Positions 1 through 10,925 of a stretch of DNA of 64,000 nucleotides are shown here, one piece after another (position 1 is the first letter of the stretch; every line of letters begins with the position of its first letter). This stretch comes from Imbricaverruca yamaguchii. Lineage: Eukaryota > Arthropoda > Thecostraca > Neoverrucidae. The position numbers and the translations under genes were made by a program. Below the pieces are notes generated by a model, which ran no database searches, had not been told where the DNA came from, and worked only from the letters and a program-made list of their open reading frames with translations. The stretch is taken from NCBI GenBank assembly GCA_034440575.1, contig JAOTOL010001561.1, forward strand, positions 103,501-167,500, in the 5' to 3' direction.

Positions 1-560
1 TTATGCAATGCAATGCTGCAACAAAGAATCCATGGATAGTTCATCTGTTTCATGACTCACACGTGATTTAAACCCCCAAGTTCTTCCGACAGTTTGAGGA
101 AAGTCAAACATCTGATACATGGATTGGCAAGGATGGAATATAAGGCAACATGAATACCATGGAATTCAGATCACAGTAGTTATGCTGCAATACATACCTT
201 CTCCGCCGGCTGCTTTAGTGCTGCTTTAGGCGCAAATTAGTGGTCACATCATGTTCAGCACATTAATGAATACGGCATGAAAAAAAATCAAAGTAGTCAG
301 AGTGCACCATAAACCAAAAAATGACCCAAAATGCCATACAACATTGCAGTTTAAGGTGACCATCAGACAAGTTTTCCACACATTTTACATCCATGAAACA
401 TGCAAAGGGGCAGGTGTGGTTAAGTCAGGAGTGGTTAGGCTTTGTTATGAGGAAAAACAAAATTTGGAAAAGCAAAATTAGAAGAAAAAAACATGCAACA
501 AAAGAGTTCATGCCAGTTTAGTTTTTTATAAGTTGAAAACACTACAAATTTGATTGAGAA
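1..560. other. AT-rich stretch with no recognised gene
   Basis: No coding frame, promoter or RNA fold was recognised. The composition is A-rich and resembles the flanks of the dispersed AT-rich repeat that follows. Nothing specific can be assigned. Confidence 0.4.
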
Positions 561-1385
561 TTTGAATGAAAAGCAATTCATTTCATGCATGGAAAGTAGG
601 GCCAGGTTATGTAAGGATATCTTACATCTTTCATGAACTTTGTTTTATGCTATATTACCTAATTCCACGTCCATTTGGGTGTTACTTTTACTCCCAATTG
701 ATAAGTATGCGGTGGATTGGAGTTTAGGGGCGTGTCGACATCAAGGGTCATTTTGCGCCCAAATTGATAAGTATGCATTGATAGAGGAAAGTATGGTAAA
801 TTTGTGCTTTTCGGTTTTATGAATGTTTCGAACTTATATTTCCAATGCAATGTTTATGGATGTGACTAAGATGATGAGACCACACATTTTCTGTGTAAAT
901 TGGCTTAGAGTTTAGTAACATGGCATAAAAATAAATCTATTAAAAATACAACATAACCTAACCCAATATAGCCTAACCTGATTTTGGTGAAAACAATTGT
1001 AATAACAAAATTGTGAAAAATATCAGGCGATTATTTTGTTGTTGAAATTTTACAATCGAAAAAACCTCACTCAACCTAACCTAACAGGATTGTTGTGCTT
1101 CAAGGTGGTAACAGGACAAGTTTGTACCAACATTTGTCTCTGTAAAAGAAACAAATTGGCTAGGTTTGGTTATGTTAGGTTAGTTTGGGTGATTCAAGTT
1201 GGAATTTTTTCGCAAAACTTTCTCCAAATTAAAAAGAAAATGGAGCGTTTTTAAGCTGCTATGTCGGCTAGGTTAGGGTGGGTTAGGTTTAAAAAAATTA
1301 AAGAAGAAAATATACTGCTTAACATTTTTCAAATGCAGGTGTTGGTTTCCTGTTTTCTAATTGAAGTTAGGTTAGTGCTATGTCT

Positions 1386-1419
<34 letters not shown>

Positions 1420-1600
1420 CTCATCCTGTCACCTAATTCAAAGCCCTTTTTCGTGATATTTTGCTCACCACCTGAAAAGTATGCATTTGTAAAGAAATGA
1501 GTGGTCAATTATCTTAGTCACTTTCATAAACATGGAACTGAAATGATAAATTCCAAGAATTCATAAAATGGCTTAAAACACAAATTTACCAAAATGAGTG
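560..1600. repeat. Dispersed AT-rich repeat A with TTAGG/CCTAA clusters
   Basis: Clusters of CCTAACC near 950-975 and 1070-1090 and of GGTTAGG near 1160-1190 and 1262-1290 are separated by AT-rich DNA, with a poly-T run at about 1389-1414. Words such as GAAAAGTATG, AAATGAGTGG, CATAAACAT and ATTCATAAAA recur in the same order near 24.0, 36.75, 38.5, 57.3 and 63.7 kb, so this is one dispersed family. I infer an old transposable element or satellite-derived repeat. The telomere-like words are degenerate and spaced, so this is not a telomere. Confidence 0.6.
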
Positions 1601-2000
1601 CTCGAAGCAAGTTCATCATACTTCTAAACATTGCATACAGAAATCTGAGAAATCAGAAATTACCCTAAGCTGTAAATTTACCGAAAAGTGTGCCAACCCC
1701 TGACGTAAATGCAACCTTGGGTGCCCCAATCCTGGGCAGAGAAAGCAAAGAGCAGTATAATACAAATATAAATAAATACAAACTAAACCAACTCTTCTTG
1801 AAGACAAATATGGTAGTTATGTGGTATTAACATAGAAACCCTGATCACAAATAAGAAAAAAGCCATGGACTAGACTTGTTGAAGCGTACCTACCAACTTC
1901 TTCACCTACAGTTCCTTTGGGAATTAAATTTTAGCAAATCGTTTTTAAACCACATTAAATATCAGCAAATTGTTTTATAACCATATCAATCTGCATATAC
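1600..2000. repeat. Dispersed repeat B (partner at 56.64-57.0 kb)
   Basis: The segment shares ordered blocks with 56,640-56,990, including GTGTGCCAACCC, GGTGCCCCAAT, CTTCTTGAAGACAA, CATGGACT and CTTGTTGAAGC or a close variant. A shorter match lies near 55,760-55,880. No protein is encoded. It is a diverged repeat family of unknown class. Confidence 0.55.
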
Positions 2001-2655
2001 ATCAAAAGGTAGGAAGTTAAAAAAAATCAGATAGACGTCACATGAGTTTGGCCGCCGGGTTCAACAATGCGCGCAATTGCACCACAACTGTCTTACCTCT
2101 GCCATATTTGTCGATCGCAACCGCAAATTGAACTTTAGACTCTGGGATTGATGTAACTGAACATCCTTGGATGCTACGAATTTGGATCTTCTGAAGAATG
2201 GCCATCTCATTTATTTGGTGGTAAGGTCTGACCTTGTATGACTACTCTTGTAAGCTATGGCTTGGTACCTACCTGTCTGCTTGCTTTCTTCAAGAATGGA
2301 AATTATAATAGTGTGCATGGAGCTTCTCGCTCACTTTTTCTTTGATGGTATCATAATCTATCAGATACATTGGGTATTATTGGCTGTGATCCCCATATTA
2401 TTGAATATATGCACATTGGCATTGGGCATACAGGTGGGTAGGTGTCTACCTAGGTAAATATCAAGCTTATGGTGTGATGGGTTGGCTCTGAAAATAAATA
2501 TATTCGGTATATCCTCTACCTCAATGACAGATTGTTGTTGACGACCAGATTATGCGCATATTTGACACCGACCAGACATTAAGAGTAGAATGAATCCAGT
2601 TCAAGTTCCATATGCATGTGCTTTTGCTATTGGTCATTAGTGTATTGGAGTTGAA
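2000..2655. other. Unassigned intergenic DNA
   Basis: No gene, tandem repeat or element terminus was recognised. The short frames present do not resemble a protein family. Confidence 0.3.
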
Positions 2656-2660
2656 GTCAA

Positions 2661-2900
2661 TTAAAGGAATGACTCCATTCCGACAATTTTTTTCCAAATG
2701 AGGAGTGACTGCAATTCCGACTCCTCTTCCTCACAAAGTGGAATGACTCCAGATTCCGGGTCATGCCAAAAAGGAGTTAAAATCCGACTCCTAATTCCTC
2801 TTTGATAAGACAGCTGTAATTCAGGGTGAAAGAAGAGTAAAATAAAACTCCTTAATTCCTTTTTCATCCCGTCCGTTTTAGTTTTACACACAGTCAAGCA
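2661..2900. repeat. Short inverted GGAGTCGGA/TCCGACTCC-rich block
   Basis: The words GACTCC, TCCGACTCC, GGAATGACTCC and GGAGT recur in both orientations within about 240 bp. The block lies downstream of the hAT transposase fragment on the minus strand, so it may be the subterminal repeat region of that hAT element; this is inference. Terminal inverted repeats and target duplications were not resolved. Confidence 0.35.
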
Positions 2901-3209
2901 TGTTTAATATATGTATAACGCCGGATGATTTGCTCGCGATATCCTGGTCAGAAGTCGGAAGAAACAACAACTACCAGGTGCAAGGCGATGTGTCCGGTTA
3001 CCAGGTCTGTCCCAGGAGTTTCGCCGTGGTGTCGTGTCTCTCATATGTAACAAATCCCATAGTTGGCGAGGACCGGCTCGGCCGCCGCCCTCGCTCGTAA
3101 GGATTTGGACATTGACCCAACGATATAACTATAAAGTGACCCAAAATGTACAAATCATTCTAGAAACCACCTGACGTATATTCGGTTACGCAGACGGACA
3201 CATGACGTT

Positions 3210-3569
3210 TTACCGGGTATTACGCTCCACAAACACCAGTCGTTCCAGCATAGCGGGCTTTAGCCGATCTTTCCTGGCACGGCAGATGTCGCCAGCTGTT
3301 GAGAACAGACGCTCGGACGGCGCACTCGAGGCCGGTAGGGCGAAGATTGCCCTGGCAGCCTCTGACAGTTTGGGGTAGACATCACGCCTATCTTTCCAGA
3401 ACGACAAAGGGTCACACGTGCCATCCAGCCGCTCCGCCTGTCTTACATATCGGTCCATCTCGTCGTCCACCTGGTCATTGCGGCACGTGGTCATCGGTGT
3501 GCTCTTGCGCTTTCGTTTCAAGTATGAGAACAGCCCACGGCCCCTCTCGTTCTGATCTGTGTTCGCCAC
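3210..3569 (-). pseudogene. hAT transposase C-terminal dimerisation fragment
   Basis: The minus-strand frame carries the hAT C-terminal dimerisation signature: an aromatic FWKDRR segment, then LPASSAPSERLFSTAG followed by RKDRL and a terminal LVFVERN-like helix. In hAT transposases this domain mediates oligomerisation at the C-terminus and follows the catalytic RNase H-like core. Only about 119 residues are open, with no BED finger and no catalytic core in frame, so this is a truncated relic. It is abutted at about 3.58 kb by a gypsy integrase fragment on the opposite strand, which suggests that one element disrupted the other. The family assignment is firm; activity is excluded by length. 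Confidence 0.8.
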
Positions 3570-3582
3570 TTCTTCGTCTTCG

Positions 3583-4217
3583 CGCGGAATTCCTTAATAC
3601 CATAGTTGAGGAACTAGAGACATGCCTGAATATTCAACATATCCGTACCAGTGCATATAGACCAGCTTCGAATGGTAGAGTGGAAAGGTACCATCGGGTG
3701 CAAAATGATATTCTAGCCAAGTCTATTAACCAGAATCAAAACGACTGCGGCAAAAAAGTATCCGCCACCTTGGCTGCCTACCGAACAGCTGACATTGAAA
3801 ATTCGGGCACCATATCACCCTTCTTCACGCTATACGGCCGAAACCCGGTCCTCCCTTTGGATTAAACTCCTTCAACCGAAAGTTAAATATTACGGACACG
3901 ATCATGTGTCGAAAATGTTAGCCAACTTACACGAAGCTTACAGTCATGTGAAAAATCATATAGTACAGAACCACGAAAAGAATCAAATTTACGCAGACCG
4001 GAAAGCAAGACCACGCAGCTTTAAGATAGGAGATGCGGTGTATTATTATGATACCCCATTATTTCCTGGAAATTCGCCCAAATTTGCGTTATCCTGGAAA
4101 CCATATTTTAGAATCACTAAACGCACCACCCCAGTCAACTATGTTATTCGAAATCAAGTTACTGGAAAAACTCGCCTGGTACACGTACTCGTGAAAAAAA
4201 GTTACTGTTACTGTTAA
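3583..4217 (+). pseudogene. Gypsy-type LTR element pol: integrase C-terminal part, frameshifted
   Basis: The open frame from about 3583 encodes the last third of a retroviral-type integrase core. The segment TSAYRPASNGRVERYHR contains the final catalytic glutamate (in VERYHR), and a LYGRNPVLPLD segment follows. The frame is interrupted near 3865 and resumes in another frame (3795-4217) with the integrase C-terminal region: an Asp/Arg-rich linker, then FKIGDAVYYY and a LVHV end typical of gypsy integrases. A simple AAAAGTTACT repeat at about 4190-4250 interrupts the tail. Protease, reverse transcriptase, RNase H and the first two catalytic aspartates are absent, so this is a 5'-truncated, broken copy that integrase activity could not come from. 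Confidence 0.8.
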
Positions 4218-4251
4218 AAAGTTAAAAAAGTTAAAAAAGTTACTGGGTACT

Positions 4252-5046
4252 CGTGAAAAAATTACGCTTAGCTGATCCCTCGACCGCCTGGGAACCCACG
4301 AAAGATGTGGATGAGCCAATTCATATAAAATATATCGAGAAACAGTCCAAAACGAGCTGCACCATCCCTGAACGTACCCAGCCACCAAGGTTGGCCAAGC
4401 GCACCGACGCCGATTCGGGCCTCGAGCCAAGTTATGACTAGGACTTCATGGACACGAACCATTCAGTGGGATCAGCTGACAACGACGTCGACATGCCTAC
4501 CCAGGCCCCAGACATAACTGGCACACGGCCAGACCCGCCGGTCGAGACAGGCCGACCAGCTGAATCATCACACACCCAGGTAGACGAACCAGGTCAGTCC
4601 CCGGAGCCAGTGAGTCCGAAGACGAGTTACCGCTGGCCAAGTTGGCTCAACGTCTAGCAAAACGTCAATTGCCCACGTCTAGCGAATCAGAAAACGAAAA
4701 GTCGCAGCCACGCGCAACGAAATGCACAAAGATACAGCGCAGTGATTCCGAAGACAGCTTACCTTTAGCGGAACTAGCCAGACGTTTGAGAGATTCAGCG
4801 GAGAGCCCACCAGGTGTTTTCTCAGAAAAACGACCATTAGAGTCATTTTCAGATGATGATTGCCTCCCAGAAAAACTACAGATGTATGATGATACGTCAT
4901 CTACAGAGTATGATGCAAACGTGCAGTCCGTGAATCTAAACAGTCGGGAAACCAAGGAATTTACAGCCTTTGCGGAGAAGCTGAATGCAATGATGTTAAC
5001 TCAGATGAAAACGCAGATGGAAATATTTACATCGATGTGGAAATAG
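4252..5046 (+). pseudogene. LTR-element accessory region: acidic/basic low-complexity ORFs
   Basis: Three short frames follow the integrase end: a tail at 4253-4441, a Pro/Thr-rich frame at 4448-4657 and a frame at 4642-5046 rich in Ser, Glu and Arg. The second and third appear to be one reading frame split by a shift near 4620, because a SEDELPLAKLAQRL motif at the junction is echoed about 50 residues later as SEDSLPLAELARRL. The last 30 residues form a possible amphipathic helix ending in TSMWK. No known domain was recognised. The position, between pol and an env-like remnant, fits an accessory or 3' ORF of the same element. Function is unknown. Confidence 0.4.
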
Positions 5047-5181
5047 GCAATGTTGATAATTAATAAGAACCCATGAGTCGCAGTAACTAGTAAGACGATT
5101 GTTAACAGGCTCAGTGCAGCCACACCTACGATCTATAATGGAATGCGCTGCGCCGGTATGAAGTGCATCATGTGAGGCACT

Positions 5182-5563
5182 GTGACGCCCACTCAACTGC
5201 TATCTCTTGTGACACCAGTGTTATTCTGTCACAAAATGTCAACGGTGGTCAAAATGTTCCATATCCTGTTAATCTTCATGTGTAAAACCTCCCACGGAGC
5301 TTTGTTCTTGCCACGCGGAATGTTGTACGCAACGCACGAAACATGGGGAATGCATGTGCCTGTTGCCGACAAATAAGTACCAGTCTAAACTGACTCACTC
5401 GACACTGGTAGTCCCGGTGGCCTTCGTGATTGCTGCGACGTGCTGCTTCGTGTACTGGATTGTGAAACATCAACAAAGCTCCGTTCCCGCAGTCGAAATA
5501 TCACCCCTTCAATCCCCTCCCCCCGATACACCCGGTGAAGCTGTCGTAATTATTCGACCCTGA
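5182..5563 (+). pseudogene. Env-like remnant of the LTR element (signal-like and membrane-anchor pieces)
   Basis: Two overlapping frames are present. The first (5182-5376) holds a hydrophobic stretch around HILLIFM followed by a small-residue cleavage-like site, as in a signal peptide. The second (5354-5563) contains a strong transmembrane segment of about 20 residues around VAFVIAATCCFVYW, followed by a basic residue and a Pro-rich tail, as in a type I membrane anchor with a cytoplasmic tail. The extracellular region expected between such parts is missing, and the pieces lie in different frames. The location after pol suggests the relic of an envelope-like gene of an errantivirus-type element. 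No family-specific motif confirms this, so the identity is inference. Confidence 0.35.
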
Positions 5564-5633
5564 ACCGAGTTGACCACTGAGGCCGATCTGACGAACAAAT
5601 CAGACTGCTCCAGCCCGTCGCCCTGACAGCACC

Positions 5634-6242
5634 ATGCAGTACGAGATTGCTCAAGTCCTCGCCCGTCGTCGTGGCCTGCGAGACGAGGATTACCTGTGCT
5701 ACTGGGAGGGCTTCGACAGGAGCCAAGATTCGTGGGTAGAGCTGTCGCTCCTACCCACGGACCTCTATCGGCGCATGGGAAACCTAAGGACGGCCCTGCC
5801 GTTCGACCGATACGAACCTCAAGGTAGGCCGGGACCCCGGTCCACCAGACCAGACACCTACCGGGATGTAGCCGACTGGTGTACCTGCTGCGAGGCGGGG
5901 ATGTGGGATTGTGTCACCCACTCCCCTCGCCAGCAACCACCGGACGGTTCCACCAACTCAGCGGAAGCCGACGGCGCCAACGCCGTCCCGGGAGCAATGG
6001 CCGCCGCTACGGCCGCTGACATCCCAAGTTCGGTCGACCCACCAGCACAGCAACTGGCGTCTGCTGGCCTGTCGGTGCCGGAAGCTCCGGCCGCCATCAT
6101 TACGGGCGCCCGCCTGAGACGTCAGCAAATACTAGCACGCTACGCTCGAGTACAGGCCTGGCGTCAAGCCAGCCCCGCCGCGCCTACCGAGATGCCGCCA
6201 CTGGTATTTCCGGGCGACGCACCAGATCACGACGCACCATAA
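5634..6242 (+). CDS. Chromodomain-like ORF of the LTR element
   Basis: An intact 202-codon frame starts at an ATG in a good context (CACCATG). Residues 2-45 resemble a chromodomain: a YEIAQVLARRR beta strand, then DYLCYWEGFDRSQDSWVE, matching the pattern of YEVEKIL...YLVKWKGY...TWEP. Aromatic-cage positions are Tyr, Trp and Trp. Residues 60-202 are rich in Pro and Ala with a Cys cluster (WCTCCEAGMWDC) near residue 85. In chromoviruses a chromodomain normally closes the integrase and directs insertion into heterochromatin; here it is a separate downstream ORF, which is unusual. It sits 3' of the env-like remnant and 5' of the candidate LTR. It may alternatively be host-derived sequence captured by the element. 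Confidence 0.55.
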   Translation: MQYEIAQVLARRRGLRDEDYLCYWEGFDRSQDSWVELSLLPTDLYRRMGNLRTALPFDRYEPQGRPGPRSTRPDTYRDVADWCTCCEAGMWDCVTHSPRQQPPDGSTNSAEADGANAVPGAMAAATAADIPSSVDPPAQQLASAGLSVPEAPAAIITGARLRRQQILARYARVQAWRQASPAAPTEMPPLVFPGDAPDHDAP

Positions 6243-6320
6243 ACGCATTTCGGAGCGATGGAGTGAACCTGTCGGCGGAAATGGTCAACCGTCGTCCGCG
6301 CACCAACTGGAGTGCCACAA

Positions 6321-6540
6321 TGTAGTGCGTGCTATTTTCGTAACTAACCATGTATAAATTGTAACCTGTTATTTAGGGGAGCTTATATAACGTATTCCGT
6401 TAAGGAATTTTGTCGGTTTGTTTAATTAGGGAATTGTATATAATGCGTATATCTAGGGATTTGTGTACAACTAGTTAATAAAAAGGCCCAGGGACAACTG
6501 GAACCCTAAGAACATTCATCTCGAATCAATAGTATGGCAA
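6321..6540 (+). repeat. Candidate 3' LTR of the gypsy-type element
   Basis: The block begins TGTAGTG, as many gypsy LTRs do. It contains a TATATAAT box near 6437 and an AATAAA signal at 6477-6482, followed about 30 bp later by a CA-rich end. No matching 5' LTR exists in the window because the element is truncated at about 3.58 kb, so the boundaries cannot be proven by comparison. Confidence 0.4.
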
Positions 6541-7250
6541 GCACGAGCTCAAGCCAAATAAATAGTGTACAACTTCGTGGCCGTGATTCCTCTAGCGGAT
6601 CATATAATTTAATTGGTAAAATAATATTCCCGATGTCAAACCTTGGCGCTGTAGTTGTCGCAGGGTTCGGAATCTCAGGAATACCCATCGTGCATCCGGC
6701 CGGTAAGCGTACCGCTCACGCCGGAACTGACCTATCTGTGAAATCGTCGGAGAATGTGGCCCTATCAAAACGTGGCATTCCCCACATATCCAGACGACCG
6801 CTTCTGGCCGGAAGGGCTCCGTAACCTGGCGGGTTGCTATGCAGCCAGCCGCCACGCCCCCCACAACTATCGTGTGCACGGAAGCCAGTGCCGTCGCCCT
6901 CCCGGTGCAGGCACATGGCACCTTTTGACCCCGTCACGCCCCCCCGAGCAATGGCCGCTGCCTCGACTGACCAATCATGGTCCGGCATACAATATAGCTA
7001 GAAATGCTATATAGTATAGGCAGTGTTGTATATATACCGGTGCTCGAGTGAAGATAAAGTAAAATTAAAACCAGTTAGAGACCAGGGAGACGTACCCAAC
7101 CCAGCCCCCGCCTCCAGCATCCAAAAACTTCGCACAAACTATAACGTAAAATTCCCTTAACGTAAATGTCCACTTGCCTGCACCTTGATCGTAACACTCG
7201 TTTCTAGACAGATATGCAACGTGTTCCTTTAAAGGCGGCGCAAATGATTT
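6540..7250. other. Unassigned DNA after the LTR element
   Basis: Small frames occur on both strands (for example 6592-6921 minus), but none shows a recognisable motif, splice site pair or codon pattern. A palindromic ATAGCTAG...CTATATAGTATA run lies near 6992-7020. No function is assigned. Confidence 0.25.
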
Positions 7251-7259
7251 ATGGTCCGG

Positions 7260-8515
7260 CACGCCAAAAACCCTCCCCAAAAAAAAAAAAAGAGAGAAGA
7301 GAAAAAGACGGACGCTGGTCTTTACACTGTACTGGGTAGCGAAGTGCAAACCGGTCTCGCTTGTAGGATCATACGCCCCAACCTTCTCCACGTTGACACC
7401 GCTCATTACTTTCACCTTCATCGAAGTGCAACCGGAGGATGGTTGCAAGCGTGTCCTGTTCCACACCATATGTTCAGCACGATCTCCATTTGTTCAGATA
7501 ATTTTCAATCGAATAATCTGTGTAGCCCACAATTTTAGTACCTGTAATCTGATTGATTTTCATCGGTGTGCGCAAAGTTATTCATGGGTTTCCTCCGATC
7601 GCTCAACTGTGTGCTCAGGTGCCAAATGTGAATTCGTCTACCTCGATGCCCTTGTGTATAGTTTAGGTTTCTTTTTGTTGCTGTGATCTTCAAGGATAGT
7701 ACTTCTACAATTTTACGCTGCACTTCATCACTAACAGTGTGAATAACCGGACATAGAAACATGGGCTATATACCGCGGCCTCAGTGGCCTTGTCATTCGA
7801 TTATTTGAAGGTGATAGCTGATCTTCAAAAAATCGAACCTAATGACCCTCTACCGTCTGAGAAGGGTCATCTTTTTCTACTGTGAGAGGATAGTCACGCA
7901 TATAAAAATGGCTGCGATGGACGCGTCTCTACCTTCCCCACGTTGATACCGCTCGTTATCTTCACCTACATCGAGGTGCCATCGGAGGATTTCTGCAAGC
8001 ATTCCGTGTTCTACACCATTGACCCTAGAACAGAGTACACGTCTGTCTATTTAGTAGAGTTATATGGCCTTGCCTCAGTTCTCTTGATGGTCTGATGCTT
8101 ATACTAAAGTTCAAATCTGGTTCGAGGAATTAATCACCCTGTATGCATGCTATGCACTCCCTGTTTCCTCGTCCTGAAGCATTCGCGTTAATGTGGAAAA
8201 TCTTTGTTTCCTCACTTTGTTCCATATATCCACCGAAATAGAAAGAAGTTCTAAAGATTTTGTTTCCATACATAGCATGCATTATTTCATTCCGTGATTC
8301 CATTTTAATATTCCAGGAAATATGACAAGACGCTGTCTGATTTCGAAAATCGGCGATCTGAAGTCGAGGAGGGTTCGCTATTAGTCGCAGAGTGGCGACG
8401 AAAATTGGAGAAGGCCATCGAAGGTCCGAGAGGTGTCATCTGAAGTCAAGGAGGGGTCGTCAGAATTCGAGGAGCAGTCGTCTATCTAAAGTCTGAAGTC
8501 GGAGAGGACCAGTGT
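7260..8515 (+). repeat. Dispersed repeat C, plus-strand copy, with GAAGTCGGAGAGG minisatellite
   Basis: This copy shares the ordered blocks GGACATA-AAACATGGG, CGCGGCCTCAGT, GGACGCGTCTCTACCTTCCCCACGTTGA, CTACATCGAGGTGC and CTTGATGGTCTGATG with 29,790-30,400 (+), 44,380-44,757 (-) and 48,640-49,065 (-). Its end (about 8340-8510) is a degenerate array of roughly 29-bp units of the type TCTGAAGTCGGAGAGG, also seen inverted at 43.5-44.25 kb. It is a non-coding dispersed element of unknown class. Two of its copies lie at the outer edges of the inverted duplication. Confidence 0.6.
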
Positions 8516-8579
8516 GGGGTATCAACACAAGTAAGCGATCTGACATGAAAGGGCTTCTCTGAACTGGAGAGGGACTGTC

Positions 8580-8880
8580 TAAAGCAGGGCTGCGAAAAAC
8601 CCAGGCTTTTTTTAAGCAAAATCCCAATTGCCCTGGGTTTTTGGCAAAAACCCTGGGCTTTTGTCGGCTATTGGGTTTTGGGGGAAATCTGAGAAAACAC
8701 CAAAATCGTCCAGCGTATGCATTCAGATAACCTCACAATGGGGTCACGAGATGCTGGGTCACGAACCACCAGCTGTGTCACGAGAAGGTCGCAAAGTTAG
8801 TAGTGCCATGAAGGCGCTGCACAGTGATATTACCACTCATGACCATCCCGAGAACGGAGGAGACAGAAGCATTTCATGAG
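8580..8880. other. Palindromic CCCTGGGTTTTT region and short spacer
   Basis: The words AACCCAGG and CCCTGGGTTTTTG recur in inverted orientation at about 8598-8690. The block lies at the 3' side of the minus-strand hAT transposase relic and may be its subterminal region. No gene is seen. Confidence 0.3.
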
Positions 8881-9610
8881 CTACGCGGCCTTCTCGTTAC
8901 CCAGCTGGTTGCGGATCTTGCTGCGGATGGCCCCGTAAGTGCTGAAGACACGTTCCACAGCGGCGGAACTGGTCGGAAGGCGGTGGATTCGCGTCATCAA
9001 CGTGGCAAACCCATCCGGCAGCGGGTGCTGAGGCCGGCTCGAGGGACTCGACGGTTTCTTCCGCAAACATCGACTGAGGAAGCTTCTCGTCTTCGATGAG
9101 GAGCCAGCTGAGAGGCGCCACAAATTGGCGATTCTTGCTGACCACCCACTTCTGGGCCTGCTCCTCCTGCTCGTGGGTGAAGCCGCCCCCTTTGTACTTT
9201 GGGTGCGTCAGATAGGCCGCCATGTGCACCGGGGTCAGCCACTGCTGGAATCGTTTAAGGATGACGGCGCGATATGGCGTCAGTTCCTCTTTCTCCAGCA
9301 GCTGGACCCAGACGCTGACGCCGTCGCCGAGCGTGCAGGCGTCCGACTGGAGCTTGTCCAAGGCTACGGACACCAGCTTCAGCTGGCTGAGAAGGCTTGT
9401 GGCGCTGCGGAAGATGGCAGTGTAGTCGAAAATTTCGTTGATGTCGTTGTCGATGTCGCGCGCATGCTCACTTCTGATGGAGATGTAGTGGGCGTAGTTT
9501 TTCAGGAAGGTGTCCACGCAGGTCACCTGACTGCTCCAGCGTGTGTTGTTCGGGATCTGCGGCCTGACGCTTCCCCAGGCTTCTCCCTCAGCCAGCCCTG
9601 AGACGTGGGG
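8881..9610 (-). pseudogene. hAT transposase, C-terminal half (broken)
   Basis: On the minus strand the segment reads from a PQIPNNTRWSSQ motif (hAT family NTRW core element) at about 9560, through helices typical of the hAT insertion region, to LPTSSAAVERVFSTYG, the dimerisation signature. The frame shifts near 9.02 kb: the long frame (8897-9526) runs out of register, and the dimerisation part is read in the frame 8881-9123. It pairs with the N-terminal half at 10.06-10.92 kb, which shows a DUF659-like core. The two halves are separated by about 450 bp of AT-rich DNA, either an intron or an insertion. Family identity is clear; the copy is inactive by frameshift. Confidence 0.75.
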
Positions 9611-10055
9611 AACGAAACGAGAACAGAGTCGTTACTAAAAAAGCCAGCGATCGAAGGGCTTTTTTTTTGCTTTTTAGCTGCTGAGCCTATTCACGAGGGC
9701 GATCAAGGCGCCCGCGTCACTACACTCAAGCGAAGTGCATAAAAGATATGTAGATTTACCATGTAGGCTTATGTTTAATTACAATTTTTGAGTTCTTAGT
9801 TATATTAGAGTTTAAACAAAATGTACTTATTTCATGTATTATTATTATTTATTAATTTTTATCTATTACTTATATCATATTATTTATTTATTTTAAATTA
9901 AACATGTCATATTCGGTGATGTAATCGTGAAATTTTCCAGGCAAAATATGTAAGACGCAAATATTTATTTGTCTCACAACTAATTATTGCAGAAATATAA
10001 GCAAGGCGTTGCGGCTGATTTTCATTGCTATCACCTGAGCTTGGTGTTGTTTCAG
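9611..10055. other. AT-rich spacer within the hAT relic
   Basis: The sequence is very AT-rich with repeated TTATTTATT words and no coding frame continuous with either transposase half. It could be an intron of the hAT gene or a later insertion; clear GT/AG edges or target duplications were not identified. Confidence 0.35.
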
Positions 10056-10925
10056 AAGTACTTCTGAAGCTCAGTCACGGAGGCCACCAGTCTTCGGTGT
10101 TACGTCATTCTCGACAAGGTTCAGGTAATGCGCTCCGCACCCCACAACGTGGATGGCCCTGGACTTCTGCAGGATTTCTCTGCACTTAAGCATTTTTGGC
10201 TCATTGTCGGAAACGTAGCCAACAACCTGACAGCGATATTTTTTATTCGCATCTTTCGATCTCCTTTTCTGCGGCGCTGGCCATGTACTTCACGTCCTTC
10301 TTCTCACTGCCGGTGTCTGTCGCGCTGACGAACACGGCTTCTTTGCCAGTGTACAGACTCGTGCCGATGATCGGGTTGTTGTGGATGTTTGACCATCCAT
10401 CCTGGACGGGACACGCAGCGACCGGACAGCTTCTCGAACAGCACACCTTCGCATTCCCCGCTAACGTCGTCCAGGAGTTTGCCAGCCAGAGCGAAGCGGG
10501 ACGGCGGCTCGTAGGAGCCACCTCTGGCCATCGTCATCAGCTTCTTCATCTGTGGGTTTTCGGCTGCGTTGAAGGGAATGTTGCACGCGTAGAAAGCTCG
10601 GGCGAACTGATGGTCGAACTTTTCCTTCAGCACTTTACTTGTTCGCAGCAGGGTTTGTTGCTCCATACGCGACGTCTTTTCTGAACTTGGTCCTGCTGCT
10701 GCTGCTGTCAGAACATCGTCTTCACTTTCCTCTTGGCTCCCTCGTTTTTGGTGACACTCGAAACCATCGCATTTTTTAAAGATGATTTTAAACATTCTTT
10801 CAATTCTTCCCGTTACCATTGTTTCACAATGGTTGCACATTTGCTTTCTGTTTTCACGAGGCGTGAATTCTTCCCACTCTTTTGCTTTGCTTCTTCCGCC
10901 TCTGTACATTTTCACTCTCAAAATT
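10056..10925 (-). pseudogene. hAT transposase, N-terminal half (BED-like finger and catalytic core start)
   Basis: The minus-strand frame 10,304-10,921 begins with a basic segment and a BED-type finger (WEEFTPRENRKQMCNHC, then ECHQKRG), followed by a linker and a DUF659-like segment (QFARAFYACNIPFN, then RFALAGKLLDD). The frame breaks near 10.40 kb, and further downstream (10,250-10,090) another frame reads VGYVSDNEPKM and VVGCGAHYLNLVEND, the core of many hAT transposases with its conserved Asp and Cys-x-x-H. Together with 8.88-9.61 kb this is one transposase gene of about 2 kb, broken by frameshifts. Terminal repeats were not resolved. Confidence 0.75.

Noticed and set aside
940..1290. Telomere or chromosome end
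   Set aside because: The TTAGG-type words are interrupted, in both orientations and shared with other internal copies of one dispersed repeat.
3299..3580. Plus-strand N-terminal part of the 188-codon frame as integrase
   Set aside because: Before about 3583 this frame is antisense to the hAT fragment; integrase similarity begins only after that point.
8897..9526. A 209-codon functional hAT gene
   Set aside because: The frame shifts before the dimerisation domain, the N-terminal half is in other frames 0.5 kb away, and there are no paired ends.
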